Source: Crassaminicella profunda (GTDB taxonomy: Bacteria > Bacillota > Clostridia > Peptostreptococcales > Thermotaleaceae). From it: 64,000 nucleotides of DNA. Below the pieces are notes generated by a model. It saw nothing but the letters and a program-made list of their open reading frames with translations, was not told the origin of the DNA and searched no databases. Both the position numbers and the translations under genes were made by a program. The DNA lies in contig NZ_CP082326.1 of the NCBI RefSeq assembly GCF_019884785.1, positions 737,355 to 801,354 on the forward strand. Direction: 5' to 3'. Shown here in pieces: positions 53,068 through 60,762 of this stretch (positions are counted from its first letter, which is position 1; each line of letters begins with the position of its first letter).

Positions 53068-53525
53068 TGTTTCTTTGAATGAGCAATCCTTGCAGATGCT
53101 GCTGCAGCAATACCAGCAACTAAATCATCTAAAAATGTATGCACCCCATTTTTAGGATCATTTAAGTCTTTTAAGATACCAAGCTTTTCTTTATCTAGAT
53201 AACCAAAGCTTGTAAGACCGATGGTTCCATATACATTTGTTATACTAAGGGCTAATACCTCATCAATGCCATAGAGGGGTTCATCACGTTTTAATATATC
53301 TAAAAGAGGTTCTGGTAGAAGATTTTTTTCAGCATAAATATCTAAAACCACTCCCGTTAAGATAGCGTGTTGAACTTCTCTTTTTTCTAGAACTTTATTA
53401 ATACTATAAAGGCAGTCATCCATTGTTAAGGGTCCGTATTTTATTTGTAAATCATATACTAACTTTGCAATATCTAAAAGATTTACTCCTCGATCCTTTA
53501 ACATTTTGATTACAATATCTTTCAA
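53064..53525 (-). CDS. phosphatidylglycerophosphatase A-like protein (YutG family)
   Basis: The 153-residue protein matches the soluble PgpA-like family: RGVNLLDIAKLVYDLQIKYG at the start, the NKVLEKREVQHAILTGV helix, NVYGTIGLTSFGYLDKEK and HTFLDDLVAGIAAAASARIA. PgpA proteins remove phosphate from phosphatidylglycerophosphate, but many small Firmicute members lack membrane helices, and their substrate is not proven. The start is TTG 53525 behind AGGAGGAG. It converges on dnaE; the two stop codons share bases, so no room remains for a terminator between them. Confidence 0.85.
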   Translation of the reverse strand: MKDIVIKMLKDRGVNLLDIAKLVYDLQIKYGPLTMDDCLYSINKVLEKREVQHAILTGVVLDIYAEKNLLPEPLLDILKRDEPLYGIDEVLALSITNVYGTIGLTSFGYLDKEKLGILKDLNDPKNGVHTFLDDLVAGIAAAASARIAHSKKH

Positions 53526-53554
53526 ATGTACTCCTCCTATCTTAATTTGGTGTA

Positions 53555-53563
53555 TGATATAAT
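53555..53563 (+). promoter_or_regulatory. extended -10 promoter before small protein and pfkA
   Basis: TGATATAAT about 150 bases before the small protein gene. No strong -35 box is seen. Confidence 0.4.
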
Positions 53564-53712
53564 ATGATAGAAGATAAATTTTGGTACATGAAAAATAAAG
53601 AAATGAAAAATACTATAAGGAATAATAATTAAAGCATAAGGATATATTGCAATTTACTTAAAATTAGAATAAAATAAAATCAAAATCAATATACTCCAGG
53701 GGGAGGACTATT

Positions 53713-53895
53713 ATGTGGACAGTAGTATATATGGCACACAACAAAGCAGATGCAGATAGAATCCAGTGTCATTTAATGAATGAAGGGTTTTTAGTAAAAT
53801 TAAAGCCTATTGGAAGAGAAGAAGAAGGTGTCTTTGAGGTTTTAGTTCCTAATGGTGAAGCAGAAGAAGCACATGAAGTTTTGGTAAATTTATAA
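53713..53895 (+). CDS. 60-residue DUF2007-like protein
   Basis: A small cytoplasmic protein with an alpha/beta pattern (WTVVYMAHNKADADRIQCHL, EGFLVKLKPIG, FEVLVPNGEAEEAHEVL) like the DUF2007 putative signal-transducing family. The ATG follows GGGGGAGG eight bases away, so the gene is real. It lies directly before pfkA with a GC-rich hairpin between. Function is unknown; its position with pfkA and pyk recurs in Clostridia as far as I recall. Confidence 0.8.
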   Translation: MWTVVYMAHNKADADRIQCHLMNEGFLVKLKPIGREEEGVFEVLVPNGEAEEAHEVLVNL

Positions 53896-53905
53896 TAAAA
53901 AATAT

Positions 53906-53940
53906 TAGGGGAAAGTACCCAAAATAGGGACTTTCCCCTA
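53906..53940 (+). other. strong hairpin without T-run before pfkA
   Basis: TAGGGGAAAGT (53906-53916) pairs with ACTTTCCCCTA (53930-53940), with an inner CCC/GGG stem and one bulged A. No T-run follows. It probably stabilises or processes the mRNA between the small gene and pfkA. Confidence 0.6.
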
Positions 53941-53998
53941 TGAAATATGGAGAGAATATTTTATAAAACTTGATAGATACTAATAAAGGAGAGAGCCT

Positions 53999-54961
53999 AT
54001 GAAAAAAATTGGTGTACTGACTAGTGGTGGAGATTCTCCAGGAATGAATGCGGCTATAAGAGCTGTCGTTCGAGCAGGAATATACAATGGCTTAAAGGTA
54101 GTTGGCATCAAAAGAGGTTATGAAGGACTTATAAATGGTGATATTGAGGAGATGAATCTCTCGTCCGTGGCAGATATTATTCATAGAGGAGGAACTATGC
54201 TTAGAACTGCTCGGAGTGAAGCTTTCAAAACCAAAGAAGGATTTGAAAAAGCACTGAATGTAATCAACATTTTTGGTATAGAAGGAATTGTTGTCATTGG
54301 AGGAGATGGTTCTTTAAGAGGAGCAGAAAAATTAAGTGAAGCGGGTATTCCTACTATAGGACTACCTGGAACGATAGATAATGATTTAGCATATACGGAT
54401 TATACCATTGGATTTGATACAGCCATTAATACGGTACTCCATGCAATTAGTAATATTAGAGATACGTCTACTTCCCATGGAAGAGCAAACATTGTTGAGG
54501 TAATGGGGAGACATTGTGGGGATATTGCCCTTTATGCAGGACTTGCTGGAGGAGCAGAAAGTATTATTGTTCCAGAAGAAGAATGCTCTATTGATGAGGT
54601 GTGTAAAAGACTGATTCAAGGAAGAAATAGAGGTAAATTACATAGTATCATTATTTTAGCAGAGGGCGTAGCTGGAAATTCCTATGAAATTGCAAAAGAA
54701 ATAGAAACAAAAACAGGTATAGATGTAAGGCTTACTATTCTTGGACATATACAAAGAGGAGGCAGTCCAACAGCATTTGATAGGATTTTAGCAAGTCGAA
54801 TGGGAGGAAATGCTGTAGAGCTGTTAATGAAGGGTAAGAAAGGAAGAACTGTTGGGATGAAAGGAAATGAAATTTGTAATTTTGAAATATCTAAGGCCCT
54901 TTCAATGAAAAAGGAAATGAATAAAAATTTATATGAGTTAGCAAAAACACTATCTATATAA
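53999..54961 (+). CDS. pfkA: ATP-dependent 6-phosphofructokinase
   Basis: PfkA phosphorylates fructose-6-phosphate, the committed step of glycolysis. The 320-residue protein has [20 protein letters not shown] (nucleotide loop), [12 protein letters not shown], the catalytic [31 protein letters not shown] and [15 protein letters not shown]. The Gly in GGDGS is typical of ATP-using rather than PPi-using enzymes. The ATG follows AAAGGAGAGAG. pyk follows after 17 bases, a common clostridial pair. Confidence 0.97.
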   Translation: MKKIGVLTSGGDSPGMNAAIRAVVRAGIYNGLKVVGIKRGYEGLINGDIEEMNLSSVADIIHRGGTMLRTARSEAFKTKEGFEKALNVINIFGIEGIVVIGGDGSLRGAEKLSEAGIPTIGLPGTIDNDLAYTDYTIGFDTAINTVLHAISNIRDTSTSHGRANIVEVMGRHCGDIALYAGLAGGAESIIVPEEECSIDEVCKRLIQGRNRGKLHSIIILAEGVAGNSYEIAKEIETKTGIDVRLTILGHIQRGGSPTAFDRILASRMGGNAVELLMKGKKGRTVGMKGNEICNFEISKALSMKKEMNKNLYELAKTLSI

Positions 54962-54978
54962 ACGAAGGAGAGAAATTT

Positions 54979-56736
54979 ATGAGAAAAACAAAAATTGTAT
55001 GTACTATTGGACCTGCAAGTGAAAGCAAAGATACTTTGAAAGAATTGATGAAGAATGGGATGAATGTAACACGACTTAATTTTTCTCATGGAAGCCATGA
55101 AGAGCATCAAAAACGTATAGATACCATTAAAGAAGTTAGAGGAGAACTTAATCTACCCATTGCAATTTTATTAGACACAAAGGGACCAGAAATCAGAACG
55201 GGTAATTTTAAAGAGGGGGAAGCTTTCTTAGAGGAAGGAAAGAATTTTACATTAACAACAAGAGAAATTCTTGGAGATGTAACCATTGGTAGTATTACTT
55301 ATAAAGATCTTCCAAATGATGTGAAGATTGGAGATCCCATCTTAATAGATGATGGATTAATTGGTTTAGAAGTTTTAGAAATTATTGATGGAACAGATAT
55401 AAAATGTATGATTAGAAACTCAGGGATGGTAAAAAATCACAAGGGCGTAAATGTACCAGGTGTTAAAATCAATCTTCCTGCCATTACGAAGAAGGATCAA
55501 GATGATATTATTTTTGGTATTCAAAATGGTATAGATTTTATAGCAGCTTCTTTTGTAAGAAAATCAGAAGATGTATTAGCTATAAGAAGAATCTTAGAAG
55601 AATATGATGCAGAGGATATTCAAATTATTTCTAAGATTGAAAATCAAGAGGGTGTAGATAATATAGAAAAAATTATTGAAGTTTCTGATGGAATCATGGT
55701 TGCAAGAGGTGATTTAGGTGTGGAAATTCCAACACAGCAAGTTCCTCTTGTACAAAAAATGATCATCAAAAGATGTAATAGTATAGGAAAACCTGTTATC
55801 ACTGCTACACAGATGTTAGATTCTATGATGAGAAATCCAAGACCCACTAGAGCGGAAGTGACAGATGTTGCTAATGCCATATTTGATGGTACAGATGCCA
55901 TCATGCTTTCAGGGGAAACGGCTGCTGGAAAATATCCAGTAGATGCAGTAAAAACTATGGCGAATATTGCACAAACTACTGAAGGTGCATTAGATTATCG
56001 AGCTATTTTAAGAGAAAAAGCAGTAGGAAAAGAAAGAAGTATTACGGATGCTGTGAGTCATGCAACCTGTAGTAGTGCTCAAGATTTGGGTGCATCAGCT
56101 ATTATTACAGCAACTTCATCAGGATATACAGCAAGAATGGTATCAAAATTCAGACCAAAAGCACCGATTATTGTTGCAACGACAAGTGAAAAAGTTATGA
56201 GAAGACTTGCACTTTCTTTTGGGGCATATGCAATGCTTACAGAAATAGGAAATTCAACGGATGAAGTATTTGATCTGTCTGTAAACAAGGCATTAGAGGC
56301 TGGATATATAAAGCACGGAGATTTGGTAATTATTACAGCAGGTGTACCAGTAGGTGTTGCAGGAACAACCAATACGATTAAAGTCCATATTGCTGGTAAA
56401 ATTTTAGTAAAAGGTATGGGAATTGGAAACGCTGGTGCTGTAGGAAATGTTTGTATTGCAATGAATGCAACGGATGCTAAGAATAAGTTTAAAGAAGGGG
56501 ATATTCTTGTAACCATTGCAACAGATAAAGAGATGGTTCCATTTATGGAAAAAGCTGCAGCTATTATTACAGAGAAGGGTGGACTTACTTCTCATGCAGC
56601 TATTGTAGGGTTAAATATTCATAAACCAGTTATTGTTGGTGCCACTGATGTAACAAAACTGTTAAGAAACGGAGACGTTGTAACGGTTGATAGTATAAGA
56701 GGTCTTGTATATAGTGGAAAAGCAAATGTCCTATAA
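54979..56736 (+). CDS. pyk: pyruvate kinase with C-terminal PEP-utiliser domain
   Basis: Pyruvate kinase makes ATP and pyruvate from PEP. The 585-residue protein starts RKTKIVCTIGPASESKDTLK, and has LDTKGPEIRTG, the active site region IISKIENQEGVDNIEKIIEV, MVARGDLGVEIP and the signature TATQMLDSMMRNPRPTRAE. The last 110 residues are a PEP-utiliser (PEPut) domain with GGLTSHAAIVG and VIVGATDV, as in Bacillus and Clostridium enzymes. The ATG has AAGGAGAG upstream, and pfkA is adjacent. A terminator follows. Confidence 0.97.
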   Translation: MRKTKIVCTIGPASESKDTLKELMKNGMNVTRLNFSHGSHEEHQKRIDTIKEVRGELNLPIAILLDTKGPEIRTGNFKEGEAFLEEGKNFTLTTREILGDVTIGSITYKDLPNDVKIGDPILIDDGLIGLEVLEIIDGTDIKCMIRNSGMVKNHKGVNVPGVKINLPAITKKDQDDIIFGIQNGIDFIAASFVRKSEDVLAIRRILEEYDAEDIQIISKIENQEGVDNIEKIIEVSDGIMVARGDLGVEIPTQQVPLVQKMIIKRCNSIGKPVITATQMLDSMMRNPRPTRAEVTDVANAIFDGTDAIMLSGETAAGKYPVDAVKTMANIAQTTEGALDYRAILREKAVGKERSITDAVSHATCSSAQDLGASAIITATSSGYTARMVSKFRPKAPIIVATTSEKVMRRLALSFGAYAMLTEIGNSTDEVFDLSVNKALEAGYIKHGDLVIITAGVPVGVAGTTNTIKVHIAGKILVKGMGIGNAGAVGNVCIAMNATDAKNKFKEGDILVTIATDKEMVPFMEKAAAIITEKGGLTSHAAIVGLNIHKPVIVGATDVTKLLRNGDVVTVDSIRGLVYSGKANVL

Positions 56737-56773
56737 AGATGAGCTAAGATTTTAAGATTAGATTAGACTTATG

Positions 56774-56816
56774 ACAAACCACTGATATAAATCAGTGGTT
56801 TGTCTGTTTTCTTTTT
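56774..56816 (+). terminator. terminator after pyk
   Basis: ACAAACCACTGAT (56774-56786) pairs with ATCAGTGGTTTGT (56791-56803) over a 4-nt loop, then CTGTTTTCTTTTT. Confidence 0.88.
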
Positions 56817-56915
56817 ATGAAAAGTTATCGCAGAAATAGATTGGTTATGGCATAATATATATGAATGCTTCGTATAAGAAATAGTCATATAATAGCAATA
56901 AGGAGGATAAAATAG

Positions 56916-57341
56916 ATGTATACTAACGATGGAGATGTTCGTGTAAGGTATGAAGAGACAGATCAGATGGGGGTTGCTTATCATGGTAATTACTATACGT
57001 GGTTTGAAGTAGGGAGATCTTCTTTTTTTCGTTCATTAGGATATACATATGCGCAGCTAGAAGAAGAAGGAATTATCCTTCCTGTGATAGAGAGTCATTG
57101 TGCGTATAAGGTTGCAGCAAAATATGATGATGAATTGGTTATTCGAACAAGTATAGAAAAGTTAAAAGGAGTAAGGCTTGAATTTTTTTACGAAGTAATA
57201 AGAAAAGAGGATGGAGTAGTATTAGCAACAGGAAGTACTATTCATGCATTTGTAAACAAAACACTCAAGCCTGTAAACTTTAAAAAATCAAATCCTAAGG
57301 TATGGAAGTTGCTTAAGGATTGTTGCAAAGAGGTGAAGTAA
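56916..57341 (+). CDS. acyl-CoA thioesterase of the YbgC/4HBT family
   Basis: A 141-residue hot-dog thioesterase. The active-site Asp is in VRYEETDQMGVAYHGNYYTW, followed by the helix FEVGRSSFFRSLG and the IHAFVN strand. YbgC-type enzymes hydrolyse short acyl-CoA or acyl-ACP; the true substrate here is unknown. The ATG follows AAGGAGGATAAAATAG. The fxsA gene begins at the next base after its stop. Confidence 0.9.
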   Translation: MYTNDGDVRVRYEETDQMGVAYHGNYYTWFEVGRSSFFRSLGYTYAQLEEEGIILPVIESHCAYKVAAKYDDELVIRTSIEKLKGVRLEFFYEVIRKEDGVVLATGSTIHAFVNKTLKPVNFKKSNPKVWKLLKDCCKEVK

Positions 57342-57737
57342 ATGCTTGTGAAATTAATCCTTTTATTTACCCTTGTTCCACTGACAGAACTTGCTTTATT
57401 GATGAAACTAAGTGGATATATAGGTGTTACTTATACAATAGGAATTGTACTATTTACAGGAGTATTAGGAGCTTATTTGGCTAAATCACAAGGAAGAGAA
57501 ATTATTTTTCGTATAAAATATGAAATGCAGCAAGGACATTTACCAGGAGAGCAATTGATGAATGGATTATGTGTTTTAGTTGGAGGAGCAATGCTCCTTA
57601 CACCAGGAGTTTTGACAGATTTATTTGGATTTATTTTAGTCATCCCTATGACAAGAGAATTTGTAAAGATTTATGTGAAAAGGAAGTTAAGAAAGATGAT
57701 TGATGAAGGAAATGTAAATTTTTATTTCAGATGGTAA
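57342..57737 (+). CDS. fxsA: FxsA-family membrane protein
   Basis: The 131-residue membrane protein has the FxsA pattern: LVKLILLFTLVPLTELALLM, a second segment IGVTYTIGIVLFTGVLGAYL, then a cytoplasmic link (KSQGREIIFRIKYEMQQG) and the paired segment GGAMLLTPGVLTDLFGFIL. In E. coli FxsA overexpression affects phage T7 exclusion by F; the normal role is unknown. It is translationally coupled to the thioesterase gene. Confidence 0.92.
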   Translation: MLVKLILLFTLVPLTELALLMKLSGYIGVTYTIGIVLFTGVLGAYLAKSQGREIIFRIKYEMQQGHLPGEQLMNGLCVLVGGAMLLTPGVLTDLFGFILVIPMTREFVKIYVKRKLRKMIDEGNVNFYFRW

Positions 57738-57758
57738 AAAAACAATTATCATTATAGT

Positions 57759-57787
57759 TTGAAAAATATGAAAACGTTTGCTATAAT
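57759..57787 (+). promoter_or_regulatory. lacI-type gene promoter with operator in the spacer
   Basis: TTGAAA (57759-57764) and TATAAT (57782-57787) are 17 bases apart. The spacer contains AAAACGTTTGC (57771-57781), one mismatch from the operator GCAAACGTTTGC seen downstream. This suggests the regulator controls its own gene. Confidence 0.65.
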
Positions 57788-57819
57788 GAATACAAAGATA
57801 AAGAAATTGAGGAATGATT

Positions 57820-58812
57820 ATGGTAACAATTAAAGATATTGCAAAAAAAATAGGAGTATCCTATACAACTGTATCCCGTGCTTTAAATGGAAAGCCTGGA
57901 GTTAGCCAAGCTACGGTAGAAAAGGTGTTGAAAGAAGCTCAAAAAATGGGATATCAACCAAATGCAATTGCAAGGGGATTAGTAAAAAAGTATACGAATA
58001 CCATTGGACTAGTCATTGGAGATATTACCAATCCCTATTTTCCTGCTATTGCACGAGGGGTTGAAGATGCTGCCAAAAAAGTTGGCTACAATGTATTTTT
58101 ATGTAACACCAATTATGATAAGGAAAATGAACAAAATCTTTTAAAAACCCTTGAAGAACAAAGGGTTGATGGGATTATTATAAACCCTGCAAAAGATGAT
58201 GCTTCTAATATGTATGATGTAAAAACACCAATGGTTATGATCAATAGTCCTTCTTATGATGGTAATCATAGCACCATAGAAGTAGATAACGTAAGAGGGG
58301 GATTTTTAGCCACAAAGCATTTAATTGAAGGTGGTTACAAAAGGATTGCTTTTATAGGAGGAGAATTTGTTTCTTATGCAAATGAAAAAAGAGTAGAAGG
58401 ATATAAGCGAGCATTAAAAAAATATGACTATCTAGTAGATGAAGAATTGATTGTTTATGGAAACTTTAAAACAAAAAGTGGATACACATTAACAGAAAAG
58501 CTATTAAAATTAGAAAATCCACCGGACGCAATTGTTGCAGGGAATGATTTGATTGCTCTTGGGGTATTACATTGCATAGAAGATTTTGGAATTCATGTAC
58601 CTGAAGATTTTGGCGTTGTTGGATTTGATAACGTAGATTTTTCTAGGCTTCCACAAATTCAATTGACAACCATTGACCAACCTAAATATTATATTGGAAA
58701 ATTAGCCTTTGAAATTTTAATGGAAGAAATTAAAAACAAAGAAGAACGTTTTGTAAAAAAAATAGTATTAGAGCCAGAATTAGTAGTACGAAAAACAACA
58801 AAAATAAAGTAA
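57820..58812 (+). CDS. LacI-family transcription regulator of the sugar/inositol locus
   Basis: A 330-residue LacI/GalR repressor. The N-terminal helix-turn-helix is TIKDIAKKIGVSYTTVSRAL with the hinge QPNAIARGLVKK. The effector-binding domain resembles periplasmic sugar-binding proteins (TIGLVIGDITNPYFPAIARG, VDGIIINPA, IAFIGGEFVSYANEKRVEGY, DAIVAGNDLIALGVL, GVVGFDNVDFSRL). Start chosen at ATG 57820 with GAGG seven bases before it. The neighbouring dehydrogenase and sugar transporter genes carry matching operators, so it probably represses them until its sugar binds. The sequence looks like a local sugar regulator rather than CcpA. Confidence 0.93.
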   Translation: MVTIKDIAKKIGVSYTTVSRALNGKPGVSQATVEKVLKEAQKMGYQPNAIARGLVKKYTNTIGLVIGDITNPYFPAIARGVEDAAKKVGYNVFLCNTNYDKENEQNLLKTLEEQRVDGIIINPAKDDASNMYDVKTPMVMINSPSYDGNHSTIEVDNVRGGFLATKHLIEGGYKRIAFIGGEFVSYANEKRVEGYKRALKKYDYLVDEELIVYGNFKTKSGYTLTEKLLKLENPPDAIVAGNDLIALGVLHCIEDFGIHVPEDFGVVGFDNVDFSRLPQIQLTTIDQPKYYIGKLAFEILMEEIKNKEERFVKKIVLEPELVVRKTTKIK

Positions 58813-58815
58813 TTT

Positions 58816-58852
58816 AAAACTCTAGCAAAAGGATGCTGGAGTTTTTATTTTA
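58816..58852 (+). terminator. terminator after lacI-type gene
   Basis: AAAACTCTAGCA (58816-58827) pairs with TGCTGGAGTTTT (58834-58845) with one G-T pair, then T-rich. Confidence 0.85.
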
Positions 58853-58871
58853 TAAAAAATGGGATATATTA

Positions 58872-58883
58872 GCAAACGTTTGC
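58872..58883. promoter_or_regulatory. operator O1, GCAAACGTTTGC
   Basis: A 12-bp perfect palindrome. It overlaps the -35 region (TTGCGA 58880-58885) of a possible promoter with extended -10 TGCTATAAT (58899-58907), and is 141 bases upstream of O2. Confidence 0.75.
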
Positions 58884-58968
58884 GAATTGTAAAGGAGATG
58901 CTATAATCATTTTAATTTTGCAAAATCAAGTGAAATACTAAAAAAATAAGGGTCGATAAAAATAAGTA

Positions 58969-58997
58969 TTGACAGAAAATAGAGAGTATAGTAAGAT
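58969..58997 (+). promoter_or_regulatory. promoter of the inositol dehydrogenase-like gene
   Basis: TTGACA (58969-58974) and TAAGAT (58992-58997) are 17 bases apart. It is nearly identical in sequence to the promoter at 60442. Confidence 0.7.
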
Positions 58998-59012
58998 TAT
59001 CTTAAAAATAAT

Positions 59013-59024
59013 GCAAACGTTTGC
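59013..59024. promoter_or_regulatory. operator O2, GCAAACGTTTGC
   Basis: A 12-bp perfect palindrome about 16 bases downstream of the -10 box, where bound repressor would block initiation or early elongation. Confidence 0.8.
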
Positions 59025-59065
59025 GAAACGATTGGGAAAAAAATAGTAAAGGAGTAAGATAGAAG

Positions 59066-60079
59066 ATGAAAAAGATAAAAATAGGAGCTGTAGGTTTAGG
59101 AAGATTAGGAAGACAACATGCAAAAAATATTGCATTTAGAATTCCAAATGCAGAATTATTAGCAGTATGCAGTGTTATTCAAGAAGAGGTAGATGAAGTA
59201 CAAAAGGCTTGGGGAATAAAATATGGATATACTGATTACAATGAAATGTTAAAAAATAAAGAACTAGATGCTATATTTATTGCATCTCCATCAGGACTTC
59301 ATTGCCAACAAATATCAGATGCATTAGAAGCAGGATTTCATGTTTTTAGTGAAAAGCCATTAGGAACAACACTAGAAGAATGTAAATTAGCAGAAAAGGC
59401 AGTAGAAAAACATGCAGATAAAGTATTCATGTTAGGGTTTATGAGAAGATATGATCCATCTTATGCTTATGCAAAGAAAAAAATAGATGCAGGAGAGATC
59501 GGAAAGCCTATTTTATTTAGAGGATATAGCCAAGATCCTGAAAGTGCAATAGAAGGAGCTATTAAGTATGCAGGTCATAGTGGGGGTCAGTTTATAGATA
59601 TGGCTGTACATGATATAGATCTAGCAAGATGGTTCTTAGGAGCAGAAGCAAAGTCTATTTATGCCATCGGTGGGTGTTATGCACATCCTGAATTTGGTCA
59701 ATATGATGATGGGGATAACGTTTCTGCATTGATGCAATTTGAAAATGGTACTATGGCATTTTTATTTGCAGGAAGAACAGCTCCTCATGGATATAATGTA
59801 GAAACAGAAATCATTGGAACAAAGGGTATCTTAAGAATTGCCTCTGTACCACAAAAGAATTTAGTAGAAATTCTGGATGAACATGGTGTAAGAAAAGAAT
59901 GTTCACAAGACTTCCTAGAAAGATTTGACCAAGCTTATGTAGATGAAGTACAAGAATTTGTTAATTGTATTGTAGAAGGAAGAAAGCCAGAAGTAACTGT
60001 ATATGATGGTACAAAATCAACTATTATTGCTTATGCAGCAACAGAAGCCTTCAAAGAAAATAAATTGGTTACATTATAA
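59066..60079 (+). CDS. iolG: Gfo/Idh/MocA dehydrogenase, probable inositol 2-dehydrogenase
   Basis: A 337-residue NAD(P)-dependent oxidoreductase. The Rossmann motif is GAVGLGRLGRQHAKNI, followed by the EKP motif (SEKPLGTT) and the catalytic Lys region. The C-terminal domain shows GGQFIDMAVHDIDLARWFLG with the catalytic Asp and His pair, as in IolG enzymes that oxidise myo- or scyllo-inositol. Related glucose or other sugar dehydrogenases share these features, so the substrate is a best guess. The ATG has AAGGAG upstream. It stands between two operator-bearing promoters and in front of a sugar transporter operon, all probably under the LacI-type regulator. Confidence 0.88.
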   Translation: MKKIKIGAVGLGRLGRQHAKNIAFRIPNAELLAVCSVIQEEVDEVQKAWGIKYGYTDYNEMLKNKELDAIFIASPSGLHCQQISDALEAGFHVFSEKPLGTTLEECKLAEKAVEKHADKVFMLGFMRRYDPSYAYAKKKIDAGEIGKPILFRGYSQDPESAIEGAIKYAGHSGGQFIDMAVHDIDLARWFLGAEAKSIYAIGGCYAHPEFGQYDDGDNVSALMQFENGTMAFLFAGRTAPHGYNVETEIIGTKGILRIASVPQKNLVEILDEHGVRKECSQDFLERFDQAYVDEVQEFVNCIVEGRKPEVTVYDGTKSTIIAYAATEAFKENKLVTL

Positions 60080-60108
60080 AAATTTAATTTAGTATTGTTA
60101 GCATTAAA

Positions 60109-60146
60109 AAAAGCACTATGAATTTTCGTATTCATAGTGCTTTTGT
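60109..60146 (+). terminator. terminator after dehydrogenase gene
   Basis: AAAAGCACTATGAAT (60109-60123) pairs with ATTCATAGTGCTTTT (60130-60144) over a 6-nt loop. Its stem core equals that of the terminator at 23705. Confidence 0.85.
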
Positions 60147-60341
60147 GATATTGAATGAAAAGAATCAAAGTTTTTTTTATATAGAAACTACCGTATAAAA
60201 ATCCATCTTTGACAAATAATATTTTTGACTATACTTATAGTTTATATAAAAAATCATAAAAAGATGACGTAAAAAATTTATAATTATGTAAATAAAAGTA
60301 AATAGTAGTCAAAAAATTAACAATAGTGAGTCCTTATATAT

Positions 60342-60353
60342 GCAAACGTTTGC
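60342..60353. promoter_or_regulatory. operator O3, GCAAACGTTTGC
   Basis: A 12-bp perfect palindrome, 144 bases upstream of O4. No strong promoter overlaps it, so a role as a distal looping site is likely. Confidence 0.75.
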
Positions 60354-60441
60354 CTGCTAATCTTAATTATATTTGTTAAATAAATGTAAATGAGAGACTG
60401 ATTTGATAAATAAATAACAAGTAAATTCTGAAAATTGCATA

Positions 60442-60470
60442 TTGACATAAAAATTAGAGTATAGTAAGAT
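60442..60470 (+). promoter_or_regulatory. promoter of the sugar transporter operon
   Basis: TTGACA (60442-60447) and TAAGAT (60465-60470), 17-base spacer. The stretch AGAGTATAGTAAGATTAT is shared with the promoter at 58969. Confidence 0.7.
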
Positions 60471-60485
60471 TATGTTAAATGAGAT

Positions 60486-60497
60486 GCAAACGTTTGC
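60486..60497. promoter_or_regulatory. operator O4, GCAAACGTTTGC, also fits cre
   Basis: A 12-bp perfect palindrome about 16 bases after the -10 box. With its flanks (ATGCAAACGTTTGCA) it fits the CcpA cre consensus WTGNAANCGNWNNCW at every position. Confidence 0.78.
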
Positions 60498-60544
60498 AGG
60501 GAAAAGAACGTTTAGAAAGATTTTTCATAAAGGAGCATAATCTC

Positions 60545-60583
60545 ATGAAAAACAGCTTCAAGAAAAATTATCGAAATATTTAA
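60545..60583 (+). CDS. possible 12-residue leader peptide
   Basis: ATG with AAAGGAG about nine bases upstream opens MKNSFKKNYRNI followed by TAA. After that stop the same frame stays open for 55 further codons to 60750. It may be a leader peptide, or the start of a decayed gene with one nonsense codon. The ribosome site is the main support. Confidence 0.3.
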   Translation: MKNSFKKNYRNI

Positions 60584-60762
60584 ATAGAAGAATTTACCAA
60601 ATATAAAACTTGCGTGCTGGTTTTGAAAAGTCAAATAAATTTTGATACATTAGCATATGAAAAGACTGGTTACTTAGAAAACACTATAAATATACACTCA
60701 AGTTTTTTTATAAAAATGAAGAATTTGAGTTATATAAAAAACCTATAAGGGAGGAAATTATT

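Larger units (their letters stand above)
60080..60762. other. long regulatory intergenic region before rbsB
   Basis: This 683-base gap holds a terminator (60109), operators O3 and O4, a promoter (60442) and an untranslated leader of about 285 bases before the solute-binding gene. The leader includes a short ORF at 60545-60583 with its own ribosome site. The remainder is AT-rich with TTGACA at 60209 but no good -10 partner. Confidence 0.7.

Noticed and set aside
57820-58812. Identification of the LacI-family protein as CcpA
   Set aside because: It sits with its own operators and a sugar operon and resembles local sugar repressors; nothing specific to CcpA was recognised.
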